Shown here piece by piece: positions 42,396-50,834 of a DNA stretch of 64,000 nucleotides (the stretch's first letter is position 1; every line of letters starts with the position of its first letter). A program made the translations under genes and the position numbers. The notes beneath the pieces were generated by a model. That model was given only the letters and a program-made list of their open reading frames with translations. It had not been told where the DNA came from and did no database searches. Where the stretch lies: contig OY762279.1 in the NCBI GenBank assembly GCA_963665455.1, forward strand, positions 3,348,001-3,412,000, in the 5' to 3' direction. The DNA comes from VXNE01 sp963665455. Its GTDB lineage: Bacteria; Pseudomonadota; Gammaproteobacteria; Pseudomonadales; Azotimanducaceae.

Positions 42396-43025
42396 GTGCG
42401 CGTCAGAACGAAAATCTGTGGCATCACCTCCGTGGAGGACGCGCTCGTCGCCGCGCGCGCCGGCTGTGATGCGGTCGGCCTCAACTTCTATCCGGCGAGT
42501 CCGCGCTCCGTGCCGGTCGAGACCGCACGCCGGATCGCGGAGGCGCTGCCGCCCCTTGTCAGTCGGGTCGCCGTCTTCGTGAATGCCGCGCCGGCGGACA
42601 TCGAGCGGGTCTTGGCCGCGGTGCCCATCGACGTGCTCCAGTTCCACGGCGAGGAGGAGGGCGACGCCTGCGCGCGTTTCGGGCGCCCGTACGTCAAGGC
42701 GGCGGGCGTACACGCCGGCTTCTGCCTCGAAGCGCTGGAGGAGGCGCATCCCGCCGCCCAGGCGTTCCTGCTCGATACTCACGATCCCGTGGCACGCGGC
42801 GGTACGGGGCGTGGCTTCGACTGGTCACTTTGGCCGGCGGCTTCCGCCAAGCCGCTGATCCTCGCCGGGGGACTGACGCCGGACAACGTGGGCACGGCGA
42901 TCCGGCGGCTACAGCCCTATGCGGTCGACGTCGCCGGGGGCGTCGAGGCCGGCGTCAAGGGTGTCAAGAGCGCAGACCGGGTGCGGGCGTTCCTGCGGGA
43001 GGTGCAGCGTGCGGCAATCGAATAG
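42396..43025 (+). CDS. trpF: Phosphoribosylanthranilate isomerase
   Basis: A 209-residue TIM-barrel enzyme of tryptophan synthesis. It has RTKICGIT (general-base Cys), GLNFYPASPR, VAVFVNA, DVLQFHGEE, the general-acid Asp in FLLDTHDP, LILAGGLTPDNV and VDVAGGVEAG-KGVKSADRV. GTG 42396 is the first start giving the family N-terminus. It overlaps trpB by 17 bases. The 179 bases upstream show no obvious attenuator. Confidence 0.96.
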   Translation: MRVRTKICGITSVEDALVAARAGCDAVGLNFYPASPRSVPVETARRIAEALPPLVSRVAVFVNAAPADIERVLAAVPIDVLQFHGEEEGDACARFGRPYVKAAGVHAGFCLEALEEAHPAAQAFLLDTHDPVARGGTGRGFDWSLWPAASAKPLILAGGLTPDNVGTAIRRLQPYAVDVAGGVEAGVKGVKSADRVRAFLREVQRAAIE

Positions 43026-44262
43026 GCCACCCTACGACGCGCCCGATCCGCACGGTCGGTTCGGGGACTACGGCGGGAGGTACGTCGCGGAGACGCTGAT
43101 CCGTGCGCTCGACGAGCTCACGGAACTGTACGGGAAGCTCTCCGCCGACGAGGAGTTCCAGGCGGCGTTGGCCGGGGACCTGGCGCGCTACGTCGGCCGG
43201 CCGACGCCGCTATATCTGGCGGAACGCCTGAGCGCCGAACTCGGCGGGGCGAAGGTCTATCTCAAGCGGGAGGACTTGAGCCACACGGGCGCCCACAAGA
43301 TCAACAATACCGTGGGCCAGGCGTTGCTGGCGAAGCGGATGGGCAAGCCCCGCGTCATCGCGGAAACCGGGGCCGGGCAGCACGGCGTCGCGACGGCGAC
43401 GGTCGCCGCGCGCCTGGGGCTCGAGTGCCGGGTATACATGGGCGCGGAGGACATCGAACGGCAGAGCCCGAACGTCTATCGCATGCGGCTGCTCGGCGCG
43501 GAAGTCGTCTCGGTCGAGTCCGGGTCGCGCACCCTGAAGGACGCCATGAACGAGGCGATGCGCGACTGGGTGACGAACGTGGACACCACCCACTACATCA
43601 TCGGCAGCGTGGCGGGGCCGCATCCGTACCCCATGATGGTGCGGGACTTCCAGGCCGTGATCGGGCGCGAGGCGCGGTCGCAGTGCCTCGAGGCCGAGGG
43701 CCGGCTGCCGGACGTGCTCGTGGCGTGCGTGGGCGGCGGCTCGAACGCGATGGGCCTCTTCTATCCCTTCCTGGACGACGACGGGGTGGACATGGTCGGC
43801 GTGGAGGCGGCCGGGCTGGGGCTTTCGACCGGGCGGCACGCGGCGCCCCTCAATGCGGGGTCTCCGGGCGTGCTGCATGGCCAACTCACGTACCTCATGC
43901 AGGACGCGGACGGACAGATCGTCGAAGCGCAGTCGATTTCCGCCGGCCTCGACTATCCGGGCGTCGGTCCGGAGCACGCGCACCTGAAGGACACGGGCCG
44001 GGCCCGCTATGCCGCGGTGACGGACGAGGAGGCGCTCGAGGCCTTCCAGGCGCTGAACCGTCTCGAGGGCATCCTGCCGGCGCTGGAATCGAGCCACGCG
44101 CTGGCATGGGTGCTGGCCGAGGCGCCGCGCCGCCCCCGGGACGACATCATCGTCGTGAACCTATCGGGCCGGGGCGACAAGGATGTCCCCACCATTGCCC
44201 GGATGCTGGACGTCGCGGGGGCGGGGTCCGCATCCGGCCCAACCCGGAGCGGTGCCGGATGA
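43009..44262 (+). CDS. trpB: Tryptophan synthase beta subunit
   Basis: A 417-residue PLP enzyme. It has FGDYGGRYVAETLI, GRPTPLYLAERL, LKREDLSHTGAHKINN with PLP-Lys97, ETGAGQHGVATA, GAEDIERQSPNVYRM, GSRTLKDAMNEA, CVGGGSNAMG and the C-terminal SGRGDKDV. GTG 43009 overlaps the end of trpF and is the nearest start to the family N-terminus. It makes tryptophan from serine and indole channelled from TrpA. It overlaps trpA by 4 bases. Confidence 0.98.
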   Translation: MRQSNRPPYDAPDPHGRFGDYGGRYVAETLIRALDELTELYGKLSADEEFQAALAGDLARYVGRPTPLYLAERLSAELGGAKVYLKREDLSHTGAHKINNTVGQALLAKRMGKPRVIAETGAGQHGVATATVAARLGLECRVYMGAEDIERQSPNVYRMRLLGAEVVSVESGSRTLKDAMNEAMRDWVTNVDTTHYIIGSVAGPHPYPMMVRDFQAVIGREARSQCLEAEGRLPDVLVACVGGGSNAMGLFYPFLDDDGVDMVGVEAAGLGLSTGRHAAPLNAGSPGVLHGQLTYLMQDADGQIVEAQSISAGLDYPGVGPEHAHLKDTGRARYAAVTDEEALEAFQALNRLEGILPALESSHALAWVLAEAPRRPRDDIIVVNLSGRGDKDVPTIARMLDVAGAGSASGPTRSGAG

Positions 44263-45065
44263 GCCGCTTGGGCGAGCGGTTGTCCGCACGCCGCGCCGCC
44301 GGCGGCAAGACGCTGACGGCGTTCGTGACCGCCGGCGATCCGGCCATCTCGGCGACGGTGCCGGCGTTGCACGCCCTCGTCCGGGGCGGCGCGGACGTGC
44401 TCGAGCTGGGCGTCCCATTCTCGGACCCGGAGGCGGAGGGGCCGTCGATCCAGCGGTCGTCCGAGCGCGCGCTCCGCAATGGGGTCACGTTGGCCGGGGT
44501 GCTCGCCATGGTGGAGGAGTTTCGGCGCGAGGACGCGGCGACGCCCCTCGTGCTCATGGGCTACCTCAATTCCATCATGCGCATGGGATACGAGGCCTTT
44601 GCCCGCGAGGGCGCGCGGGCCGGCATCGACGGCGCGATCATCGTCAACCTGCCCCCCGAAGAGGCGGTCGTCCCGGGCGAGGCGTTCCGCGCGCGGGGGC
44701 TCGACCTCGTTTTCCTGGCGGCGCCCACCACGACGACCGAGCGGGCGGCAGACATAGCCCGGCGCGGCTCGGGGTTTCTTTACTACGTGTCGCTCAAGGG
44801 CGTCACCGGGGCGCGGCACCTGGACGTTGCGGATGTCGCGAGCAACGTCCAACGGCTGCGCACGGTATGCGACCTACCCATCCAGGTGGGCTTCGGCATC
44901 CGCGACGCGGCATCGGCGCGCGCGGTTTCCCGCGTTGCCGACGGCGTCGTGGTCGGCAGTGCCCTCGTCGATCGCATGGGGGGGCTCGCCGACGATCCGG
45001 ACGCCATCCCCGTGACGCTCGAACGCTGGTTGGCCGAACTACGGAGCGCGTTGGACGCGCCGTGA
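44259..45065 (+). CDS. trpA: Tryptophan synthase alpha subunit, with Glu at catalytic position 60
   Basis: A 268-residue TIM barrel that releases indole from indole-glycerol phosphate. The numbering matches E. coli exactly: general-base Glu49 in VLELGVPFSDP is present, but the catalytic Asp60 of the usual PFSDPxADGP loop is Glu here (PFSDPEAEGPSIQRS, codon GAG at 44436-44438). Other parts are normal: LVLMGYLNSIM, IIVNLPPEEA, FLAAPTTTTERA, FLYYVSLKGVTGAR, PIQVGFGIRDA and GVVVGSALVD. The glycine loop reads KGVTGAR. Partnered with TrpB in the same transcript, the enzyme is probably functional, but the D60E change deserves a check. The next gene is folC; accD, often found here, is absent. Confidence 0.96.
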   Translation: MSRLGERLSARRAAGGKTLTAFVTAGDPAISATVPALHALVRGGADVLELGVPFSDPEAEGPSIQRSSERALRNGVTLAGVLAMVEEFRREDAATPLVLMGYLNSIMRMGYEAFAREGARAGIDGAIIVNLPPEEAVVPGEAFRARGLDLVFLAAPTTTTERAADIARRGSGFLYYVSLKGVTGARHLDVADVASNVQRLRTVCDLPIQVGFGIRDAASARAVSRVADGVVVGSALVDRMGGLADDPDAIPVTLERWLAELRSALDAP

Positions 45066-46291
45066 CGGCCCAGCTCGCCGACTGGCTGGCACGCATCGGC
45101 GTGGAACATCCGCGCGGCGTGCTCGGCGGCTTCGATCGCGTCGCGGGGGTTGCGGAACGCGCCGGGGTGAACCCGCCGGCGCCGCGCAACTTCATCGTGG
45201 CCGGGACCAACGGCAAGGGCTCCACCTGCGTCTTCCTGGAGCAGTTGTTGCTCGCGATGGGGCGTTCCGTGGGGACCACGTTGTCCCCCCACCTCGCCCG
45301 CTTCAACGAACGCGTGCGCATCGACGGGGCGGAGGTGGCGGACGGGACCCTCGTCGCCGCGTTCGAAGCGGTGGAACGGGCGCGCGGCGACACGGTACTC
45401 ACCTATTTCGAGTACGCCATCCTCGCGGCCCTACACACGTTCCGCGCCCAGGCCGTCGACGCGTCCGTGCTGGAGGTCGGCCTCGGCGGACGCCTGGACG
45501 CGACCAACGTGGTGGATGCGGACGTCGCCGTCATCGTCACCGTGGACCTCGACCATCAGGAGTACCTCGGCGACACCCGGGAGGCCATTGCGGCCGAGAA
45601 GGCCGGCGTGTTGCGGCCGGGGCGGCCGGTGGTGTTCGGGGAGGCGGACGTGCCGCGCGCCGTCCGCGAGCGCGCGCGGGCGTTGGGCGCGCCCCTGTTC
45701 GCCTATGGGCGCGACTACGATGCGACCCTCGACCGGGATGGCTGGACCGTGCATCTGGCGGATGGGCGCTCCGCGCGTGCGGCAACGACACCCCACGTCC
45801 CGTCCCCGAACGCGGCCACCGCCGTGCAGGCCCTGGCGTTGGCGGAGCCGGATTTCGACCTGGCCATCGTGGACACGGCCTGCCGCCGCGCGGTGTTGCC
45901 CGGCCGCTTCGAGACCATCATGGCGGAGGGGCGCCGGTGGCTGCTCGACACGGCCCACAATCCGCACGCGGCGCGATTTCTGGCCGCGCGCCTGGCGGAG
46001 CCGGCGGCTTGCGCCGTGCTGTCGATGTTGGAGGACAAGGATCCCCCGGGGGTCGTGGCGCCGCTATTGCCGTGCGTGGGGCGCTGGATCGCCACGGACA
46101 ATGGCCTGCCGCGAGGCCTTTCCGGCGAGCAGCTCGGCACGCGGCTGGACGGTGTCGTGCCCGCTGTCGTCGTCGCCGATGCGGATGCGGCGCTGGACGC
46201 CGCCCGCGCCATGACGGGGACGAACGATGTTATCCTTGTGTGCGGGTCGTTCGACTTGGTCGCCCGCGCTCGCGCCAGACTGCATTGCTGA
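45062..46291 (+). CDS. folC: Bifunctional folylpolyglutamate/dihydrofolate synthase
   Basis: A 409-residue Mur-ligase-like enzyme. It has IVAGTNGKGSTCVFLEQLL (P-loop), TLSPHLARFNERVRI, YFEYAILAAL, VLEVGLGGRLDATNVV, DLDHQEYLGDTREAIAAEKAGVLRPG (carbamylated-Lys region) and LLDTAHNPHAA. It adds dihydropteroate and then glutamates to make folates. GTG 45062 lies inside the trpA stop (GTGA). It overlaps the DedD gene at its end. Confidence 0.97.
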   Translation: MTAQLADWLARIGVEHPRGVLGGFDRVAGVAERAGVNPPAPRNFIVAGTNGKGSTCVFLEQLLLAMGRSVGTTLSPHLARFNERVRIDGAEVADGTLVAAFEAVERARGDTVLTYFEYAILAALHTFRAQAVDASVLEVGLGGRLDATNVVDADVAVIVTVDLDHQEYLGDTREAIAAEKAGVLRPGRPVVFGEADVPRAVRERARALGAPLFAYGRDYDATLDRDGWTVHLADGRSARAATTPHVPSPNAATAVQALALAEPDFDLAIVDTACRRAVLPGRFETIMAEGRRWLLDTAHNPHAARFLAARLAEPAACAVLSMLEDKDPPGVVAPLLPCVGRWIATDNGLPRGLSGEQLGTRLDGVVPAVVVADADAALDAARAMTGTNDVILVCGSFDLVARARARLHC

Positions 46292-46842
46292 CAGAGCAGA
46301 CTCGATACCGCATCACCGGCGCCGTGTTCCTGGTCGCGGTGGCGGCCATCGCCTTTCCCATGCTGTTCGACGGTGCCGGCATCGAGCCGCTGGAACTTCC
46401 CCCCGTCGAGCCTGTTCCCGCGGACGTTGCCGCCTTGGCCGCCGCCGTGGATGACGCCCCTCCGCCGCCGGACAGCGTCGGCCTGCTGGCGGCGCGTGAC
46501 GCCTTGCGCGCCGAGATCGACGACGAAGGCTATCGCCGTGAGACGGGCACCCGCCTGGGTGACCCCGTGCTGGCCGAGGAACACGCCGCGCCACTGGTGC
46601 CGGCCGAAGCCTGGGCCGTCCAGGTGGGGAGCTTCTCGAGCCGCGAACGGGCCTTGGCCCTGCGCGACCGGCTGCGCGCCGACGGCTATGACGCGTTGCT
46701 CTCCAGCATCAAGAGGAGTTCCATGCGGATGACCCGGGTCGCCGTTGGGCCGATGATCGAACGGGATGCCGCCGCGCGGATGCAGGAGGAGCTCCGGGCG
46801 CGCTATGCCTTCGAGCCCCGCATCGTGCGGTTCGCCCCCTGA
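46285..46842 (+). CDS. dedD: DedD-like SPOR-domain protein
   Basis: A 185-residue protein from TTG 46285, overlapping the folC stop. It has an N-terminal transmembrane helix (RITGAVFLVAVAAIAFPMLF), a Pro/Ala-rich periplasmic linker and a C-terminal SPOR domain about 112-185 (AWAVQVGSFSSRERALALRDRL to EELRARYAFEPRIVRF). SPOR domains bind denuded glycan strands at the division septum, and DedD supports cell constriction. Its position between folC and cvpA is the standard gammaproteobacterial one. Confidence 0.93.
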   Translation: MLTEQTRYRITGAVFLVAVAAIAFPMLFDGAGIEPLELPPVEPVPADVAALAAAVDDAPPPPDSVGLLAARDALRAEIDDEGYRRETGTRLGDPVLAEEHAAPLVPAEAWAVQVGSFSSRERALALRDRLRADGYDALLSSIKRSSMRMTRVAVGPMIERDAAARMQEELRARYAFEPRIVRFAP

Positions 46843-46904
46843 GCGTATCGTGCATCAGCGCGCTGCCACCGCGCCCGGCCGCCCCGCGGCCCGGCCCTGC
46901 TGAG

Positions 46905-47396
46905 ATGGCGGAGACCGACGTGGTCATCGTGGGGGTCGTGGGGGTGTCGACCGTGATTGGACTCATGCGCGGCTTGGTGCGCGAACTGATGTCCCTCGTC
47001 GTTTGGCTGACGGCCTTCGTCGCCTCCCTCGCGCTGGGCGCGCCGGTCGCGGCGCTGTTGGATTTGGGGGGTGCCGCCGGCACGGCCATCGGCTTCGCGA
47101 TCGTGTTCGTCGTCGTGCTCGTGGCGGGCGCGCTGGTGCAGCGCATGCTGGCGAAGGTGGTGCAAACCGCGGGCATCGGGGGGGTGGATCGCATGCTCGG
47201 GTCGATGTTTGGAGCGCTCCGTGGTGCCCTGCTAACCGTCGTCGCGTTGATCGCCATCCGGCCGTTCGCGCAAGCGAGCGAGTGGTGGCTCGAGTCCGCC
47301 TTGGTGCCGGCGCTCCTCGCGTTCGAGCAGGAAGTGCTCGAGTTGCTGGGACTCGCCGCCAGCCTATTCTCAAGACTTCTCGGATCGGGTCCATAG
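46905..47396 (+). CDS. cvpA: CvpA family membrane protein
   Basis: A 163-residue inner-membrane protein with four hydrophobic segments (IVGVVGVSTVIGLMRG, LMSLVVWLTAFVASLALG, AIGFAIVFVVVLVAGALV, ALRGALLTVVALIAI). The family mark GGVDRMLGSMFGALRGAL is present. In E. coli it affects colicin V production and bile and envelope stress; the biochemical role is not known. It is 13 bases from purF. Confidence 0.93.
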   Translation: MAETDVVIVGVVGVSTVIGLMRGLVRELMSLVVWLTAFVASLALGAPVAALLDLGGAAGTAIGFAIVFVVVLVAGALVQRMLAKVVQTAGIGGVDRMLGSMFGALRGALLTVVALIAIRPFAQASEWWLESALVPALLAFEQEVLELLGLAASLFSRLLGSGP

Positions 47397-47409
47397 AGGA
47401 ACGCAAGCC

Positions 47410-48933
47410 ATGTGTGGGGTAGTCGGGATCCTCGGGCACACGCCGGTCAACCAGCAGCTCTACGATGCGTTGACCGCCTTGCAGCATCGCGGCCAGGACG
47501 CGGCGGGCATCGTCACCTGCGACGGCGTGCGCGCGCACCTGCGCAAGGGCAATGGCCTGGTGCGGGACGTCTTCGAGCAACGCCACATGCAGCGCATGGT
47601 GGGCACGATGGGGATTGGTCATGTCCGCTATCCGACGGCGGGAACGTCCAGCTCCGCCGAGGCGCAGCCGATGTACGTCAACTCGCCCTACGGCATCGCC
47701 CTCGGCCACAACGGCAACCTGACCAATGCCGCCGAACTGGAGGCGGATCTGTTCCGCGCCGACCGGCGGCACGTCAACACGGACTCCGATTCGGAAATCC
47801 TGCTCAACGTCTTTGCCGACGAGTTGCACAAGGTGGGTTCGGAGCGCGTGGGGCCGGACGACGTCTTCGAGGCCGTTGCCGGGGTACACCGCCGCTGCCG
47901 GGGCGCGTACGCGGCGGTCGCCATGGTGATCGGGGGCGGCATCGTCGGGTTTCGCGACTGCCACGGCATTCGCCCGCTGATCTATGGCCGGCGGGAGACG
48001 GAGCACGGCGTCGACTACATCGTCGCTTCGGAGAGCGTGGCTCTCGACATCCTCGGCTTCGAGGTCATCCGGGACGTACTCCCCGGCGAGGCCGTGTACA
48101 TCGACATCGACGGTACCCTGCATACCCGACGCTGCGGCATCGAACGCGGGCACTCGCCGTGCATGTTCGAGCACGTCTACCTGGCCCGGCCGGATTCGAT
48201 CATGGACCGCATCTCGGTCTACAAGGCCCGGCTGCGGATGGGCGAGAACCTCGCCGAGCGCATCCTTTCCCGCTATTCGCGCCGGGAGCACGACATCGAT
48301 GTCGTGATCCCCGTGCCCGACACCGCGCGCACGGCGGCGCTACCGTTGGCGCATCGGCTCGACGTCAAGTTCCGCGAGGGCTTGGTCAAGAACCCCTACA
48401 TCGGCCGCACGTTCATCATGCCGGGCCAGACCCAGCGCCGGCAGTCCGTGCGCAGCAAGCACAACGCCGTCGAGCTGGAGTTCCGCAACAAGAACGTACT
48501 GCTCGTCGACGACTCGATCGTGCGGGGCACGACGACGCGTCAGATCATCCAGTTGGCGAGGGAGGCGGGTGCCCGCAAGGTGTACTTTGCGTCCGCGGCG
48601 CCCCCCGTGCGCTACCCAAACGTCTACGGCATCGACATGCCGGCGGCCAGCGAGTTCGTGGCGTACAACCGCACGGAGGAGGAAGTCGCGGAACTCATCG
48701 GTGCGGACTGGCTCGTCTACCAGACGATCGACGACCTGATTCTCGCGGCCCGGGAAGGCAATCCGGAACTGCGGAGCTTCGATTGTTCGGTGTTCAATGG
48801 CGAGTACGTCACGGGGGACATCGACGAGGCGTACCTGGCGCGGCTGTCGCGGCATCGGAGTGACCGCATGAAGCAGTTGCGCGAAGATGCCATGGAGGAC
48901 CAGCCCGTGATCGAACTATCGAGCCACGCGTGA
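47410..48933 (+). CDS. purF: Amidophosphoribosyltransferase
   Basis: A 507-residue enzyme of the first committed purine step (E. coli 505). The glutaminase domain starts directly with MCGVVGI, so Cys2 becomes the N-terminal nucleophile with no propeptide, as in the enterobacterial type. It has GIGHVRYPTAGTSS, NSPYGIALGHNGNLTN and CHGIRPL. The synthase domain has VIPVPDTARTAALPLAHRL, YIGRTFIMPGQTQR and the PRPP loop VLLVDDSIVRGTTTRQI. It overlaps the DUF1289 gene by 4 bases. Confidence 0.98.
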   Translation: MCGVVGILGHTPVNQQLYDALTALQHRGQDAAGIVTCDGVRAHLRKGNGLVRDVFEQRHMQRMVGTMGIGHVRYPTAGTSSSAEAQPMYVNSPYGIALGHNGNLTNAAELEADLFRADRRHVNTDSDSEILLNVFADELHKVGSERVGPDDVFEAVAGVHRRCRGAYAAVAMVIGGGIVGFRDCHGIRPLIYGRRETEHGVDYIVASESVALDILGFEVIRDVLPGEAVYIDIDGTLHTRRCGIERGHSPCMFEHVYLARPDSIMDRISVYKARLRMGENLAERILSRYSRREHDIDVVIPVPDTARTAALPLAHRLDVKFREGLVKNPYIGRTFIMPGQTQRRQSVRSKHNAVELEFRNKNVLLVDDSIVRGTTTRQIIQLAREAGARKVYFASAAPPVRYPNVYGIDMPAASEFVAYNRTEEEVAELIGADWLVYQTIDDLILAAREGNPELRSFDCSVFNGEYVTGDIDEAYLARLSRHRSDRMKQLREDAMEDQPVIELSSHA

Positions 48934-49406
48934 GCACCGCCGCGAGCAACACCCGGCCCGTGCGCCGGGAGCGCACCAGCCCGTGCATCGGGATCTGTTC
49001 CACGACATACGGCGACCTCGTGTGCCGTGGCTGCAAGCGTTTCGCCCACGAGGTGGTGGGCTGGAACGGATACGACGCGGACCAACGCGGGACGATCTGG
49101 CGCCGGCTGGCCGAGTTGCGAGACGCGAGCGTCGCCCGGTTTCTCGCGGTGACGGACGAGACGGCGCTTGAGGGCGCGGCGCGGCGGCTGCACATCGCGC
49201 CCATGCCGGAGCAGAGCGCGCTCACCCTTGCCTATGAGACGCTGCGCCGCAGCCGTGGTGCGCCGGACTTCGCCGCCCTCGGGCTAACGGTCTGCGAAGC
49301 CGGCGCGGCCATCGCCCCGGAGGAACTCTTCGCGGCCATTTCGCAGGAGTTCCGAACCCGGTCCACGGCGGCCTACGAGCGCAACTTCCGCGTTCCCGCG
49401 GAGTAA
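48930..49406 (+). CDS. DUF1289-domain protein (YdhL-like)
   Basis: A 158-residue protein. The N-terminal 60 residues carry the DUF1289 Cys motif (SPCIGICSTTYGDLVCRGCKRFAHEVVGWNGY), a probable small metal-binding module of unknown function. The C-terminal part is longer than in minimal DUF1289 proteins and contains two helical stretches (ARFLAVTDETALEGAARRL, LAYETLRRSRGAPDFAALG). GTG 48930 overlaps the purF stop, and miaE follows 12 bases later, so it probably shares both transcripts. Confidence 0.85.
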   Translation: MSTAASNTRPVRRERTSPCIGICSTTYGDLVCRGCKRFAHEVVGWNGYDADQRGTIWRRLAELRDASVARFLAVTDETALEGAARRLHIAPMPEQSALTLAYETLRRSRGAPDFAALGLTVCEAGAAIAPEELFAAISQEFRTRSTAAYERNFRVPAE

Positions 49407-49418
49407 CTGGCCGGTCCC

Positions 49419-50057
49419 GTGAGCGGCGCGGTGGACATCGGCCCGGTGCGTACCTTCCTCGGCACGCCCACGCCGGATACCTGGGTGGACGCCGTGCTAG
49501 AAGCGATGGACGTCCTCCTCGTGGACCACGCCAACTGCGAGAAGAAGGCCGCCGGCACGGCGATTGGCATGTTGTACCGATACGGCGACCGCACGGAGCT
49601 CCTGGCGCCGCTCGCGAAGCTTGCACGCGAAGAACTACGCCACTTCGAGGAGGTCCTGCGGATGATGGACCGGCGTGGCACCGCGCCGCGCCGCCTGTCG
49701 CCCTCCGGGTATGCGGGGCGCCTGTTCGGCCTCGTCCGGAAACGGGAGCCTGAGCGGCTGATGGACACGCTCATTGCGGGCGCCATCGTGGAGGCGCGCT
49801 CCTGCGAGCGCTTTGCGTTGCTCGCGGCGCGGCTCGACGGGGACCTTGGGCGGCTCTACGCCGGCTTGCTCGCCTCCGAGGCACGGCACTTCGAGACATA
49901 CTTGGCGTTGGCCGAATCCTGCGCGACCGAACCGCTGTCACCCCGGGTGGAGGCGATGCTGGCGGTCGAGGGTGCCCTGGTCACGGAACCCGACGCGGCA
50001 CCGCGTTTCCACAGCGGCCCACCGGGGCCCGATGGGTGGAGTAGCCCTGGAGGTTAA
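49419..50057 (+). CDS. miaE: tRNA-(ms2io6A37) hydroxylase
   Basis: A 212-residue ferritin-like diiron oxygenase that hydroxylates 2-methylthio-N6-isopentenyladenosine at tRNA position 37. The iron ligands are seen in the four-helix pattern: DHANCEKKAAGTAIG, REELRHFEEVLRMM, GAIVEARSCERFALLA and SEARHFETYLALAE. The length matches the MiaE type found in Pseudomonas. It starts at GTG 49419. It is convergent with lpxH, 36 bases apart, with no clear terminator between them. Confidence 0.92.
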   Translation: MSGAVDIGPVRTFLGTPTPDTWVDAVLEAMDVLLVDHANCEKKAAGTAIGMLYRYGDRTELLAPLAKLAREELRHFEEVLRMMDRRGTAPRRLSPSGYAGRLFGLVRKREPERLMDTLIAGAIVEARSCERFALLAARLDGDLGRLYAGLLASEARHFETYLALAESCATEPLSPRVEAMLAVEGALVTEPDAAPRFHSGPPGPDGWSSPGG

Positions 50058-50093
50058 CCGGGGGGCGTGTCCGCCACCGCCGTGCGCCCGTTC

Positions 50094-50834
50094 CTACGCG
50101 GCCTCCGGCAGCGCGAAGCACTCCAGGTCCATGCCGCGCCCCACGCGTAGGGCCCAGCCGCATCGATTCCAGTCGCCGAGGACGTAGCGCCGGCCCGTTG
50201 GTCCGTCCGGCGTTAGCACGACCTCGTGCATGCCGGGCCGGTGCGTGTGCCCGTGGATCATGATCCGGCACTCGTGGCGCAGCATCGCCGCCGCGACCTC
50301 CTCCTCCGTCACGTCCATGATGTTCTCGGCCTTGTTCGCGTTGGCGGCGCGGCTTTCCTCCCGCAACCCCCGGGCGAGGGCGCGGCGCTCGGGGAGGGTG
50401 CGCCCGAGGACGTCGGCTTGCCAAGCCTCCGAGCGCAGCAACGCCCGCGCCTGCTGATAGGCGTGGTCGCGGGTGCAGAATGCGTCTCCGTGGGCGAGCA
50501 ACAACCGCTCGCCCCCCGGTCGCTGGTCGATGACCCAAGGGTCGGGAATGAGCGTGACGCCCGTCTCCGCGGCGAACCGTTCACCGAACAGGAAGTCTCG
50601 GTTCCCGTGCATGACGTACAGCGGACAGTGGCGGGACGTGGCGCGGAGGGCATCCCGCAGCGCCGTTGCCGTCGGGCCATCGTCGTCGTCCCCGACCCAG
50701 ACTTCGGCGAGGTCCCCCAGGATGTAGATCGCGTCGGTCCCGGGTGCTTCTCGGGCAAGGAAGTCCCGGAACCCGTCCAGCACCCGAGGCGCCTCGGCGT
50801 CGATGTGCAGGTCCGAAATGAACAACACGCTCAC
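50094..50834 (-). CDS. lpxH: UDP-2,3-diacylglucosamine diphosphatase
   Basis: A 246-residue metallophosphoesterase of lipid A synthesis, releasing UMP to give lipid X. It has LFISDLHIDAEAP, YILGDLAEVWVGDDDDG (metal-bridging Asp), VMHGNRDFLFG, LLLAHGDAFCTRDHAYQ and HGHTHRPGMHEV. GTG 50834 overlaps the folD TGA (GTGA), so folD-lpxH is an operon. Its presence implies an LPS-bearing outer membrane. Confidence 0.96.
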   Translation of the reverse strand: MSVLFISDLHIDAEAPRVLDGFRDFLAREAPGTDAIYILGDLAEVWVGDDDDGPTATALRDALRATSRHCPLYVMHGNRDFLFGERFAAETGVTLIPDPWVIDQRPGGERLLLAHGDAFCTRDHAYQQARALLRSEAWQADVLGRTLPERRALARGLREESRAANANKAENIMDVTEEEVAAAMLRHECRIMIHGHTHRPGMHEVVLTPDGPTGRRYVLGDWNRCGWALRVGRGMDLECFALPEAA

